Counted from the stretch's first letter, positions 1 through 8,952 are shown. The stretch is 37,203 nt of DNA from an uncultured Tidjanibacter sp. (GCA_947852905.1 CANTVF010000011.1:1-37203); one strand, 5' to 3'. The notes: generated by a model not told the origin, from the letters alone. Numbers and translations are program-made.

Positions 1-205
1 TCCGTATTGCCGATCATCAAGGGCGCCGCACGGACTGGCATACGGCACAAAATACAAAAATTAAAAAAGTCATAAACGATGCAGATTGCCCGTTATGACA
101 CACCGCCTTGTCTGCATGTATTCCGTATTGCCGATCATCAAGGGCGCCGCACGGACTGGCATACGGCACAAAATACGAACATTAAAATAAAGTCATAAAC
201 GATGC
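1..205. repeat. Direct repeat of the upstream and start-codon region of the methyltransferase gene
   Basis: Bases 1-55 are identical to 122-176, and similarity continues with small differences to 82 and 205, so each copy ends in the same ATGC. The second copy supplies the real start codon at 202. In the first copy the ATG at 79 is followed by unrelated sequence that matches the tail of the intergenic element at 31919-31938. Each copy contains an imperfect inverted repeat (CCGTATTGCC against GGCATACGG) able to form a hairpin. The period is about 121 bp. The left end is cut by the window edge, so further copies may lie upstream. Confidence 0.85.
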
Positions 206-1563
206 TTCCACTTCCAGAAGATTTCGTTCGCAACATACGCATGGAACGTCCCGGCGATGCCGACAGGCTGTTTAAGGCGCTGGACGGTATCCCCCCCGTA
301 TCGGTACGCTGGAATCCGTACAAGACTCATTCCGCTGCCGAAGGAGAAGCCGTACCGTGGAACCGTTACGGACGTTACCTCGCCTCGCGCCCCTCGTTCA
401 CGGCCGATCCGCTTTTCCACGCCGGCGCTTACTACGTGCAGGAAGCCTCCTCCATGTTCGTGGAACACCTGTTGCGCAATGCGATGCCCGAAACGGCAGG
501 GTTGCGCATCCTCGACGCCTGCGCTGCTCCCGGCGGCAAAACCACGCTCTACTCCACACTGGCAGGAGCCGAGGGAATGGTCGTAGCCAACGAAGTGATA
601 CGCACCCGTGCGGCGGTGCTGACCGACAACGTGCGTAAATGGGGAATAGGCAACACGATAGTGACCAATAACGATACGGCGCATTTCACGCCGCTGCACG
701 AATGGTTCGACGTCGTGGCTATAGACGCACCGTGCTCCGGCGAAGGTATGTTCCGCAAGAATCCCGAAGCACGCGGCGAATGGAGCGAAAGCAACACCGG
801 AATGTGCGCCGCGAGGCAACGCAGAATAATAACCGACCTGTGGGATACCTTGCGTCCCGGAGGGCTGCTCATCTACAGCACATGTACTTTCAACCGTAAG
901 GAGAATGAAGACAATGTAGCTTGGATAGCCGAGAATTTCGATTGCGAGGACGCCGGAATCACCGTAGACGAGCAATGGGGTATAGAATGCACGTCGGCAG
1001 GCGGCATAGGCTGTTTCCGTTTCTGGCCTCACGCGGTCGCTGGAGAGGGCTTCTTCGCGGCAGCCATACGCAAATGCGGACAGAAAGGCCGTCCGGCACG
1101 GCCGCGTCAACGCAAGAATCTCTTCTCGGAACTACAACGAAACGAAACGAGAGAACTGTCGCGTTGGGTGGGACAGCCCGACCTGATGCGCTTCGCCCGC
1201 ATAGGCGACAATATATACGGATACTACGGAATACGTTACGACGATATGAAAGCCGTTGCCGAAAACCTAACCTCGATATATTCCGGAGTATGCATGGGAC
1301 AACTGTTTTCCGGACGCCTTAAACCCGACCACTCGCTGGCCATGTTCCACGACCTGTCACCCGACGCGGTCACAGTCGCAGAACTCGGCATCGAAGACGC
1401 GCTGGCCTACCTGCGCAAGGACGAACGACTGCCGGCCGCCGACAAATTCAAAGAGGGAATGAATCTCGTCACTTTCGACGGGCACGCACTCGGCTGGGCA
1501 AAACGTATCGGCAACCGTATAAACAACATGTATCCTAAATCCATGATGATACTGTTCAAATAA
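202..1563 (+). CDS. RsmF/NOL1-NOP2-Sun family RNA cytosine-C5 methyltransferase
   Basis: This is an S-adenosylmethionine-dependent enzyme that methylates C5 of cytidine, most likely in 16S rRNA. The 453-aa protein carries the SAM-binding motif DACAAPGGK (residues 105-113), motif IV DAPCSGEGMF with Cys178, and motif VI STCTF with Cys228. These are the paired cysteines used by m5C RNA methyltransferases for covalent attack and product release. Residues from about 330 to the end, with the YGYYGIR and GRLKPDHSLAM segments, fit the RsmF-type C-terminal and PUA-like RNA-binding part. The length matches RsmF-like proteins of Bacteroidetes. The ATG at 202 lies in the second copy of a duplicated upstream segment, and I see no clear TAnnTTTG box. 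The family call is firm. The exact target base is not visible, and RsmB or a tRNA-directed homologue cannot be excluded. Confidence 0.93.
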   Translation: MLPLPEDFVRNIRMERPGDADRLFKALDGIPPVSVRWNPYKTHSAAEGEAVPWNRYGRYLASRPSFTADPLFHAGAYYVQEASSMFVEHLLRNAMPETAGLRILDACAAPGGKTTLYSTLAGAEGMVVANEVIRTRAAVLTDNVRKWGIGNTIVTNNDTAHFTPLHEWFDVVAIDAPCSGEGMFRKNPEARGEWSESNTGMCAARQRRIITDLWDTLRPGGLLIYSTCTFNRKENEDNVAWIAENFDCEDAGITVDEQWGIECTSAGGIGCFRFWPHAVAGEGFFAAAIRKCGQKGRPARPRQRKNLFSELQRNETRELSRWVGQPDLMRFARIGDNIYGYYGIRYDDMKAVAENLTSIYSGVCMGQLFSGRLKPDHSLAMFHDLSPDAVTVAELGIEDALAYLRKDERLPAADKFKEGMNLVTFDGHALGWAKRIGNRINNMYPKSMMILFK

Positions 1564-1654
1564 GCCAGATCACTCCCGAAAATGTTCCGGTTTTAACCCG
1601 ATCTATTGCGGGGGAATATCTTTTCCCGATGAATCGGAATTGTGTAAAAACGTT

Positions 1655-1802
1655 AAGTTTTAACGCACCATTTAAGGTGTGTGAGAAAGGACAAGATGCA
1701 AGACGACGAGTGTGATACCTACAGAAACTTACAGAAAGTAAATGACTTAGCCGGAATCACGATAGTAACGAAGCGGACTGACCGTTAAAATACACCGTCT
1801 CA
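1655..1802 (-). repeat. Dispersed intergenic element, copy A
   Basis: This block aligns with 31768-31940 over about 150 bp. Shared landmarks in the same order include TTTAA followed by GTGTGAGAA (ATGTGAGAA in the other copy), a TGCAAG core, GAATCACGATA, and the tail AGCGGA..ACCGTTA..ACACCG. On the minus strand it ends in a small hairpin (CGTTA/TAACG) followed by TTTTT, matching the larger terminator-like end of the copy near typA. It has stop codons in the frames I checked. The strand is assigned from that terminator. Confidence 0.65.
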
Positions 1803-2005
1803 CAGCCCTGTCTTCACCAGAAATAAATCCACGCGCACCTACAAACCACTTAACAACAACGCCCTACAATCCCAAGACAAGTAAACCCACCAAGGTCGCC
1901 TCACGGCCACCCCGCAGTAGGACACGCCATGCGTCACAGGCCTGCCGACGTCATACCAACCGTTGTCCTTTACGACGACACATTCCATACTGACATCTTT
2001 TTCGT

Positions 2006-2013
2006 TACCTTTG
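2006..2013 (+). promoter_or_regulatory. Possible -7 promoter box upstream of mqnC
   Basis: TACCTTTG matches the Bacteroidetes -7 consensus TAnnTTTG, but it sits about 130 bp before the mqnC start and no TTG occurs at the expected spacing upstream. It may be a chance match. Confidence 0.3.
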
Positions 2014-2141
2014 CCGACGCGAGGAGTTCCGCGAAAACGGCAGCATGCCGCATCCGTGGGAATATCCGCCGCACGAATGCCGCATCCGGCTTCGACATGC
2101 ATCTCGACCAATGAGGTTACCGCCTCCCAAACGAACAGATT

Positions 2142-3236
2142 ATGAATACAGCGGAAATTACGGAAAAAGCGTTAAGAAAGGAAAACCTGTCGGTAGACGA
2201 AGCCATGCGGCTATACGACGAACTGCCGCCGGCCGATCTGTTCGCCATAGCCGACACTATACGCAGGCAAACGGTAGACGACCCTCAAACGGTCACATGG
2301 CAGATAGACCGCAACGTCAACATAACGAACGTCTGCATCTCCGGCTGCAAATTCTGCAATTTCCATTGCAAGCCCCACCAGAAAGATAAGGCATACGTGA
2401 CCACGCTCGAAGAGTATGCCGTCAAAATAGAGGAAACGTTGCGTCTGGGAGGCGACCAGCTTCTGCTGCAAGGCGGACTTCATCCGCAACTCGGAATCGA
2501 ATATTACGAATCGCTGTTCCGGGATCTGAAGCGCATGTTTCCGCAGATCAAACTGCACGCCCTCGGCGCACCCGAAGTATACCACATAGCACGCATAAGC
2601 GGCATCGCCCCGCGCGAGGCTCTCGAACGGCTGCACGCCGCAGGACTGGATTCCTTGCCCGGTGCAGGAGCCGAAATATTGTGCGACGAAGTGCGACGGC
2701 GCATATCTCCCGGCAAACCCACCGTAGCCCAATGGTGCGAAGTCATGCGCCAGGCGCACCGCATGAATCTGCCGACGTCGGCCACCATGATGTACGGTCA
2801 TGTGGAAACGGTACGCCAACGCATAGAACACCTCGTACTGATACGCGATCTTCAGGCCGAACGCCCCGAAGGGCATTACGGTTTCATAGCGTTCATACCG
2901 TGGATATTCTGCAGCGACGGCACAGTATTGGAAAGCGAGGGGATACGTTCGCGATTCTCGCCCGTGGAATATCTGCGCACTATAGCCATAAGCCGCATAA
3001 TTCTCAACAACATACGCAACATACAGGCCTCATGGCTCACCGTAGGCAAGGCCACGGCGCAGATAGCCCTGCACTGCGGCGCCAACGACTTCGGCTCCAT
3101 AATGATAGAAGAAAACGTGGTGTCGTCGGCAGGCGCACGCAATTCGTTCGACGCCGAAGGGATACAACGCGCCATACGCGAAGCCGGTTTCACCCCCCAA
3201 CTGCGCGACCAGCTGTACCGCAAACGGGAACTGTAG
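2142..3236 (+). CDS. mqnC: Cyclic dehypoxanthinyl futalosine synthase (radical SAM)
   Basis: MqnC closes the ring of dehypoxanthine futalosine in the futalosine route to menaquinone, using a radical SAM 4Fe-4S cluster in the cytoplasm. The 364-aa protein has the CxxxCxxC cluster motif CISGCKFC (Cys65, Cys69, Cys72) after the IDRNVNITN lead-in. It also has the family segments GGDQLLLQGGLHP and SLPGAGAEIL and a C-terminal region of the MqnC type. The related aminofutalosine synthase MqnE differs around the cysteine motif, and MqnC fits better. It stands alone on its strand, 578 bp after the previous gene, so its partners in the pathway must be elsewhere. It implies that this organism makes menaquinone through futalosine rather than the Men pathway. 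Confidence 0.92.
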   Translation: MNTAEITEKALRKENLSVDEAMRLYDELPPADLFAIADTIRRQTVDDPQTVTWQIDRNVNITNVCISGCKFCNFHCKPHQKDKAYVTTLEEYAVKIEETLRLGGDQLLLQGGLHPQLGIEYYESLFRDLKRMFPQIKLHALGAPEVYHIARISGIAPREALERLHAAGLDSLPGAGAEILCDEVRRRISPGKPTVAQWCEVMRQAHRMNLPTSATMMYGHVETVRQRIEHLVLIRDLQAERPEGHYGFIAFIPWIFCSDGTVLESEGIRSRFSPVEYLRTIAISRIILNNIRNIQASWLTVGKATAQIALHCGANDFGSIMIEENVVSSAGARNSFDAEGIQRAIREAGFTPQLRDQLYRKREL

Positions 3237-3806
3237 CACAAAGCCCTCACACACGGCGCACCGGTTTGCAAAACGATTACATGCCGGCTTATTTTTTTGT
3301 ATCAACCGCCGCCCCACCCGGACACACGATAACGCTGCCGGTGCCGGCAACCGATATTGCCGAATCGGAGTTTTGCGGCCAAGAGCCGCTAAAACATATC
3401 AGGTCAGGGAAAATGCGTTAATGCATCTTCCATAATCTATACGTTTTCACAATATCAGATTCCCTGAGCCATATCCGAATCTATCCAGATACTCATATAC
3501 CGTCCCCAAATCCGAAACAAACGGCGCTACGGAAAATTCACGGCGGCAACAGTTGTTTTTCTACACCCCGACGGCACACTTTTCGGCGCTATCTTTCCAA
3601 TTGTCGCAGAAACATTTCTACCTTTACATAGCTGCGCAGCTACAGATAACCGATGAAAGTGTTTCGTTTTTTCCTCTTTTCAAAGCAAATCGACGATTGC
3701 AAACCGGCCGCAAGCCGTATTTCGAGTCGAAGATAGCGAACTGCCCCACACTTTCCTGTCGCAAAACGATATCTCAGGGGCCGGGATATACCAAAATTTT
3801 AGCCTG
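3237..3806. other. 570-bp non-coding interval
   Basis: I see no convincing gene. Just after mqnC, short CCGG arms at 3262-3265 and 3285-3288 precede a T-rich run (3291-3299), possibly a weak terminator. A perfect palindrome lies at 3629-3642. The rest has no recognisable structure. Confidence 0.5.
3629..3642. promoter_or_regulatory. Perfect 14-bp palindrome, possible operator
   Basis: TAGCTGCGCAGCTA is self-complementary. It lies 3 bp after a TACCTTTA sequence (3619-3626) that resembles a -7 box, about 165 bp before the lipoprotein start. The only TTG nearby gives a 15-bp spacer, shorter than usual, so a promoter is doubtful. Confidence 0.3.
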
Positions 3807-4847
3807 ATGAAAAAGATTCTCTTCATCATTCTCGCCGCCGCACTATTTTCTGGTTGCGGCGGTACAGACAACGTTACGCCCATAGTCGTAACGCTTCCTG
3901 CGTCGAGTCCGACAAACCCGATACGCCCCGGTTCATCCGTAACGCTTACAGGCAAAGGTTTCGATGCCAGCAGCGAAATATGGCTGCGTTCACAAAGCGA
4001 CGGCACCGATACTCCAGCGATCGTCACGGACATTACATCTTCGTCGCTGACTTTCACGGCACCGGTAGTCAGCGGTCGGCAAACCGTAATACTGAAACAA
4101 GACGGCAATGCATATGAACTCGGCACCCTCCATTTCGCCGAAACCACCGGACTGTTACCGCAAAAACTAATCGAGGCCGAATTTACGACAGATTCAGGCG
4201 AGAATTACACGTTTACATATTCTTACGACGAACAAGACAGATTGAAATCGCTCAGGATAAAATCCCTGTACGACGACGATCCCGACTACGAAGACGAAAA
4301 TACCACTACGTATATCTACGGAGACAATACCATTATAATGAACTCCTATTTTGAAGAGTTTCAGATCTTCGAACTTTCGGAAGGTCGTGCCGTAAAATTA
4401 GAAAGCGACTATTTCGAATGCTACTTCGAATACGATGACAACGGATACAAAAGCGGTTGGAAATACGCTTCATCGGATTACACACAAGACGAGGCGTCAG
4501 GCCGATGGACAGTCGCCGACGGCAATCCCGTCGAATATTATGAAACATATCCAGAGTACACGATGACATTCAGATTCACGCTGGACCCCGAACGCCCTAA
4601 CAATACGAATTATGACCTTTACGCACTGCTGCTATGGGATTGGAGTCCCGCAAACTTTTATCTGGACAATCTGAATATAGGCGGAAACCGGTTCCGCAAT
4701 CTTCCTTCCGAAATAGTAATAGATGACCGATATACCCGTACCATAAACTATGAAACGGACGGAGAATACATATCCGGAATTACGATCCTCGACACGGACG
4801 AATCCGGCACGGTATCGACCGACATTCGGCTTTCCTATGAAAAATAG
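3807..4847 (+). CDS. IPT/TIG-domain surface lipoprotein
   Basis: The 346-aa protein begins with a short basic and hydrophobic signal sequence ending in the lipobox LFSGC, which predicts lipidation at Cys17 and attachment to the outer membrane. Residues of about 25-110 form an immunoglobulin-like IPT/TIG fold: the GSSVTLTGKGF and TFTAPVVSGRQTVIL segments are typical. The remaining part is acidic and rich in Tyr and Asp, with YDEQDRL and YDDNGY segments like the beta-strand repeats of DUF4595- or YD-type Bacteroidetes lipoproteins. No susC/susD pair adjoins it, so a glycan-binding role is only a guess. A strong hairpin terminator follows at 4912-4948. The ligand is unknown. Confidence 0.82.
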   Translation: MKKILFIILAAALFSGCGGTDNVTPIVVTLPASSPTNPIRPGSSVTLTGKGFDASSEIWLRSQSDGTDTPAIVTDITSSSLTFTAPVVSGRQTVILKQDGNAYELGTLHFAETTGLLPQKLIEAEFTTDSGENYTFTYSYDEQDRLKSLRIKSLYDDDPDYEDENTTTYIYGDNTIIMNSYFEEFQIFELSEGRAVKLESDYFECYFEYDDNGYKSGWKYASSDYTQDEASGRWTVADGNPVEYYETYPEYTMTFRFTLDPERPNNTNYDLYALLLWDWSPANFYLDNLNIGGNRFRNLPSEIVIDDRYTRTINYETDGEYISGITILDTDESGTVSTDIRLSYEK

Positions 4848-4911
4848 CATGACACACATCTTCCGTACATGACACCCACGGAAAGTCCCGGCGACAGTCC
4901 GAACAACAACA

Positions 4912-4948
4912 AATCCGGCAACCGCACATATGCGGTTGCCGGATTTTT
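4912..4948 (+). terminator. Intrinsic terminator after the lipoprotein gene
   Basis: A 15-bp perfect stem (4912-4926 with 4931-4945) has a 4-nt loop CATA and runs into TTTTT. It lies between the converging lipoprotein and zinc-ribbon genes. The opposite strand follows the stem with a T-rich but interrupted tract, so it may act in both directions. Confidence 0.9.
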
Positions 4949-4966
4949 ACATAATACATGCGTAGT

Positions 4967-5728
4967 CTATTCCTCGGAAAGTTCGTCCGAAACGAGGATA
5001 CGTCCGCAATATTCGCAAACTATGATCTTCTTACTCTGGCGTATCTCGAACTGACGCTGCGGAGGGATACGGTTGTAACAACCGCCGCACGCATCCCTAC
5101 GCACCGTAACCACAGCAAGGCCGTTACGGACATTGGAACGGATACGGGTATAGGCAGCCAACAGACGCTCGTCTATCTTCGTCATGGCACGCGCCTCATC
5201 TTCTTTTAGACGTGCCATATCGGCAGCCGTCTCCTGATCTATGCTGTCAAGTTCGGCACGTTTGGCCTCAAGATCCATCTTTCTTTCGGCCATTGCCATC
5301 TCCGCTTCTTCGACCTGTTTCTTCTTGGCTTTTATATCGGCGTTGTACTCCTTGATATGCTTGTCATTGAGCTGTATCTGCAACTCCTGATATTCGATCT
5401 CCTTGCTTATGGCATCGAACTCACGGTTATTGCGGACATTCTTCTGCTGCTCGTTATATTTGGCGATCAACATTCTGTCCTGCTCCGTCTCCTCTTTGGT
5501 CTGCTTGACCTGCTGGTTCAGTTCGTCGATTCCGGCCTTGATATTGTCTATCCTCGTCTGGAGCCCCGCAACTTCGTCTTCGAGATCCTGCACCTCGGTA
5601 GGAAGCACTCCTTTGATCTTGTTTATCTCATCTATCTGCGAATCGATCTTCTGGAGTTCGTAAAGAGCCGTTATCTTCTCCTGTATGGAGTAATCCACCG
5701 ACTCTGCCGTTCTTCTGCTTGTTGCCAT
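4967..5728 (-). CDS. Coiled-coil protein with C4 zinc ribbon (DUF164 family)
   Basis: The 253-aa protein is almost entirely heptad-like coiled coil, rich in Glu, Lys and Gln, from about residue 15 to 200. It ends in a zinc ribbon with Cys214-x2-Cys217 and Cys238-x2-Cys241. This is the architecture of the DUF164/CdsZ-like family, proposed to act around ribosomes or nucleic acids; the exact role is not settled. It starts only 16 bp after the stop of the Nif3-like gene. That pairing is common in Bacteroidetes and other phyla, so co-transcription is very likely. It is the last gene of the minus-strand block. No residues look damaged. Confidence 0.9.
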   Translation of the reverse strand: MATSRRTAESVDYSIQEKITALYELQKIDSQIDEINKIKGVLPTEVQDLEDEVAGLQTRIDNIKAGIDELNQQVKQTKEETEQDRMLIAKYNEQQKNVRNNREFDAISKEIEYQELQIQLNDKHIKEYNADIKAKKKQVEEAEMAMAERKMDLEAKRAELDSIDQETAADMARLKEDEARAMTKIDERLLAAYTRIRSNVRNGLAVVTVRRDACGGCYNRIPPQRQFEIRQSKKIIVCEYCGRILVSDELSEE

Positions 5729-5744
5729 TTTAAATGTTCTATGC

Positions 5745-6533
5745 TTATACTAAATAATTTACCGGATTAACCGCACACACACTTTTATGAAGTGCAAAAG
5801 TAGCTATTTTTTTTCTAATTATTTCATACATCAGATCTATCGCACAATATTCGCTTTCGAAATGCCCCACATCGGCTATAACAAGCCCTCTGTCGGCATC
5901 GAGAAAATTATTGTACTTGAAATCGGCCGAAACATAAAGTTGCGCACCTGCCCGTCGCGCGTCGTTCATCATCGAAGCTCCGGCTCCGGTACACAATGCT
6001 ACCCGTCTGACCGACGGTTGCGTCAATTCGCTGTACCTTATGCACCTCACCGAAAGCCTCTCCTTCACCAAACGAAGATAATCGATCATCGGCATTTCGC
6101 ATTCCAGTTCACCGACTACGCCGAAACCGGCGCCGGACATTTTCAGCGAAACGTCGCCGAGCAACCTCATGTCTCGCAACCCCAACAATCCGCCCAACCT
6201 GTAGCTCATACCGCCGGGAGCGCTGTCGAGATTGGTATGGCAAGCATACAACGAGATCCCGCGCTTTACGGCTTCGGCCACGACACGCTCTATATAAGTC
6301 GTTGCGGTCAGATGTCTGAGAGGATTAAATATTATCGGGTGGTGCGACACGACCAGCCCCGCACCGAGCCTTACGGCCTCATCCAACACGGCCTCCGTAA
6401 CATCCACGCACAACAGAGCCGACGACACCTCCGCCTCCGGATCGCCGACCGCCAGACCGGAATTATCATACTCCTCCTGCAAATACAACGGAGCCGCTTC
6501 CTCCAAAGGAGCTATTATATCCCGCACTTTCAT
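5745..6533 (-). CDS. Nif3-like dinuclear metal-centre protein (short form)
   Basis: This is a member of the Nif3/YbgI/YqfO family, toroidal hexamers with a two-metal site. Substrate is uncertain; GTP cyclohydrolase-like or phosphoesterase activities have been suggested. The metal ligands are visible: SHHP (His64, His65), HTNLD (His99, Asp103), and HFESE near the C-terminus (His224, Glu226). At 262 aa it is the short YbgI-like form, without the roughly 100-residue PII/CutA-like insertion that makes many Bacteroidetes homologues about 365 aa. It lies 98 bp after merR and 16 bp before the zinc-ribbon gene, in one direction. Confidence 0.93.
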   Translation of the reverse strand: MKVRDIIAPLEEAAPLYLQEEYDNSGLAVGDPEAEVSSALLCVDVTEAVLDEAVRLGAGLVVSHHPIIFNPLRHLTATTYIERVVAEAVKRGISLYACHTNLDSAPGGMSYRLGGLLGLRDMRLLGDVSLKMSGAGFGVVGELECEMPMIDYLRLVKERLSVRCIRYSELTQPSVRRVALCTGAGASMMNDARRAGAQLYVSADFKYNNFLDADRGLVIADVGHFESEYCAIDLMYEIIRKKIATFALHKSVCAVNPVNYLV

Positions 6534-6631
6534 GTTTTGCCTTATTCAATATTCAACTATTCCACCGCCGCAGATCTTCCACGCACCCTTCCTGCAAACG
6601 GTACAAAAAGCCTGTAACACCGCCGCCTGCG

Positions 6632-7363
6632 TCAGAACAGCGTCTGTTCCACTATCTGCATCTTCGGTTTTTCGTCTTGAACCGGTTCGACATGCTCCCC
6701 GCCGTCGTCTCCGGCCAGAAAAGCCGTCTTCGCCGACTCGAAACCCTCGTCCTCCACATCTCGATCGCCCTGCAACAACTCCAGCGGTACGGCAACCTCG
6801 AACAACATCTGTTCTTCAAACGGAGGTTTGCGCTCCAATTCAGCTCCTTGGTCGATATCCTCTCCGGCGCGCTGTACATCTTCGGAACACCCGTCGCTCT
6901 CAGGCGTCTCGCTTTCCGTCTCCCGCTGCGCAACCGTCTGCGCAACAGGCGACGCACCGCCGCCTTGCGCAACGGCATCTTCCGCCATATCGTCAGCGAC
7001 ATCGTCGTCCACCACCTGCCCGTCGTACTTGAGGTCCTGCTTTATCTCCAGCAATATGGCCTTGATATTCATAAGGTGCTCGGTGATACGGGCATCGCGA
7101 TCCACTTCTTCCCTGTTTTCCTTCAGATACTTGCGCGCTACATCTATCTTCATGTTGCGCTCCTTGAGAAGGTGGTATATCAACTTTATGTTGTCCACAT
7201 CCTGCGGGGTAAACAACCTATTACCCTTTTTGTTGCGGTGGGGTTTGAGTATATCGAACTCCTGTTCCCAAAAACGGAGCAACGAAGGATTGACGTCGAA
7301 CATCTCGGCCACCTCGCCCATCGAGTAATATATCTTGCCTTTCTTATGGTTGATCTCCTGCAT
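6632..7363 (-). CDS. MerR-family transcriptional regulator
   Basis: The N-terminal 75 residues are a winged helix-turn-helix of the MerR type: YYSMGEVAEMFDVN, then LLRFWEQEFDIL, then RLFTPQDVDNIKLIYHLL. A helical dimerisation region follows to about residue 115. The rest is a long acidic, low-complexity tail with no ligand-binding cysteines, so no metal-sensing role is indicated. This is the one-domain MerR type found next to housekeeping genes in Bacteroidetes. I chose the ATG at 7363; an in-frame ATG at 7399 would add 12 residues before the conserved part. It sits 62 bp after the retropepsin-like gene and probably shares its transcript. Confidence 0.88.
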   Translation of the reverse strand: MQEINHKKGKIYYSMGEVAEMFDVNPSLLRFWEQEFDILKPHRNKKGNRLFTPQDVDNIKLIYHLLKERNMKIDVARKYLKENREEVDRDARITEHLMNIKAILLEIKQDLKYDGQVVDDDVADDMAEDAVAQGGGASPVAQTVAQRETESETPESDGCSEDVQRAGEDIDQGAELERKPPFEEQMLFEVAVPLELLQGDRDVEDEGFESAKTAFLAGDDGGEHVEPVQDEKPKMQIVEQTLF

Positions 7364-7425
7364 AGATGAATAATTTATCGCGACTAAAAACCGTTGCAAG
7401 TTACTAAAAAAACCGCGTTCCGCCG

Positions 7426-8751
7426 TCAGTTTTCCGCCGACGTCACTTCACAGTCCGCACCTCCGGCACACGACACGAAACAATCCCGCAGATTTACCGT
7501 GACCGTATCGAATCCCGCCAGAAATTCACACCCCAACGTGCCGTATTCATGAACGTACACTCCGTCACGCGAAGTATTGCACAGAAGCGCATCGTCGGTG
7601 CAGAAAATCTCTCCGCCAACCCGCAACTGCATGAGTGGCAACAGGGCGCAATCGTCATACGGAAATACCATTCCGTCCAGACGATACTTACCCGAAATCA
7701 AGGCGTTCGTATCCATATAACGCCCGAACAGACCGTAACACCTCTCAAGGAAAAAACTCACAGGACATCCGGAATTCAGTCGCATCAGCACATTCATTTC
7801 CGGACTGTTTTCTACGGCGACCGATACCGAAACGAAAGGTATACCGTCCAGCATTACCAGATTACGTCCGGCAGACGGCAACTGCGTTCTCTCGGCCGGG
7901 AATATTATCTCCCCGTTCACATTGTCCACGACGAACTCACCCGCGGCATTCAGGAAACGCAACCCCAGAACGGCTCCGCATCCGGCAAAACCGTCCGTGT
8001 CGATTATCACGAACAAGGCGTTGCGATACACCATACCTCCGACAGAAACAGTATCGGCGACACCCATCCTAAAGGCGATGTCAGAACGCGACAACTTATA
8101 CAGCGGCACAGGGGAATCCACTATCCGTATACCGTGTTCGCGGGCAAAGTTCTCCGTCGCAAAATTCCACACGACACCGGAGTCGAACAACCATTCGCCC
8201 AGACTTCCGCCGATTTCCACGGGTATTTTCATAACAGTCCCCGTACCCAAACTGTCCGACCGAAACGGTACGCGCAAATCATGCGCCGGACGCTCCAATA
8301 CCGGCACAGGCACATCGGCCAACGCATTGGCCGCCCGGCTCAACGAACGGAGGTGGTCCACATTATCGGCAGCAGGATATTTGTATGCATACTTCCTGAG
8401 CAGTTGTGCGGCCTGCGAATACTCGCCTTCACAAAAAAGGGTATACGCCGCATTCCACAACACCGCCGCCGCACTGTTATCGCCGATTTTTTCGCTATAC
8501 TTTTCGAGCAACACGGTAGCGGCCGGCACAACCTCTTCCGGACGGTTGAAGTAACATCCGAGCAGAGTCTTGGCCATAAATTCGGTTTCATGCTGACGGG
8601 TACGGCCGCTCAGTTGAGAGTACTCCCTCTCAAGTCCGAAATAATCCCGACCGTTTATCAACTGAATCAGACGCCTGTCCGCCCTCTGTCCGAACGCCGC
8701 TCCGCAACACAAAACAGTCGCCACGAGCAGCACCGATTTCAACATTTTCAT
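7426..8751 (-). CDS. Secreted two-lobed retropepsin-like (clan AA) aspartic protease
   Basis: The 441-aa protein has a signal peptide (residues 1-21, ending AAFG-Q), so it acts in the periplasm or at the surface. Residues of about 45-145 are helical and TPR-like. Lobe 1 has the catalytic motif LFDSG (190-192 is DSG) and a downstream AVLGLRFL segment. Lobe 2 repeats the pattern with LNSG (326-328) and GTLGCEFL near residue 410, but has Asn where the catalytic Asp should be. Either a homodimer uses only the first lobe, or the second lobe is structural. It is the first gene of the minus-strand block and lies about 60 nt after its inferred transcription start. The substrate is unknown. Confidence 0.82.
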   Translation of the reverse strand: MKMLKSVLLVATVLCCGAAFGQRADRRLIQLINGRDYFGLEREYSQLSGRTRQHETEFMAKTLLGCYFNRPEEVVPAATVLLEKYSEKIGDNSAAAVLWNAAYTLFCEGEYSQAAQLLRKYAYKYPAADNVDHLRSLSRAANALADVPVPVLERPAHDLRVPFRSDSLGTGTVMKIPVEIGGSLGEWLFDSGVVWNFATENFAREHGIRIVDSPVPLYKLSRSDIAFRMGVADTVSVGGMVYRNALFVIIDTDGFAGCGAVLGLRFLNAAGEFVVDNVNGEIIFPAERTQLPSAGRNLVMLDGIPFVSVSVAVENSPEMNVLMRLNSGCPVSFFLERCYGLFGRYMDTNALISGKYRLDGMVFPYDDCALLPLMQLRVGGEIFCTDDALLCNTSRDGVYVHEYGTLGCEFLAGFDTVTVNLRDCFVSCAGGADCEVTSAEN

Positions 8752-8818
8752 ACCCTAAGAAAAACACCTGCGACCGACACATCGAACGCATATGACCTCC
8801 GGTCGCAAAATTCTCTCA

Positions 8819-8850
8819 TAAAGATATGCATATTATCCGGATTTCACAAA
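8819..8850 (-). promoter_or_regulatory. Promoter of the protease-merR-nif3-zinc-ribbon block
   Basis: On the minus strand TTTG (8850-8847) and TATCTTTA (8826-8819) are separated by 20 bp, a near-perfect Bacteroidetes -33/-7 pair. Transcription would start near 8812, leaving a leader of about 60 nt. The leader holds a 7-bp inverted repeat (GCGACCG/CGGTCGC). Confidence 0.72.
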
Positions 8851-8923
8851 CCTCCGCCCCAGACGCACAACACGATAGACAGTCATGAACGCAAACAGCC
8901 GCACCACTTACGGCAAAGTTTCC

Positions 8924-8931
8924 TAACTTTG
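8924..8931 (+). promoter_or_regulatory. -7 promoter box of the riboflavin kinase gene
   Basis: TAACTTTG matches TAnnTTTG and ends 21 bp before the ATG at 8953, giving a leader of about 15 nt. No TTG stands at the usual -33 distance. Its position rules out a longer upstream reading frame as the native start. Confidence 0.6.
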
Positions 8932-8952
8932 CGCCTGATAACCCGACGACAC

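Larger units (their letters stand above)
1564..2141. other. Non-coding interval between the methyltransferase gene and mqnC
   Basis: No open frame here resembles a protein. It contains one copy of the dispersed intergenic element (1655-1802) and, further right, a possible -7 box for mqnC at 2006-2013. The rest is featureless to my reading. Confidence 0.6.

Noticed and set aside
7549-8952. Long in-frame N-terminal extension of riboflavin kinase (591 aa in total)
   Set aside because: The extension is antisense to the retropepsin-like gene, has no nucleotidyltransferase motif, and a promoter box lies just before the short start at 8953.
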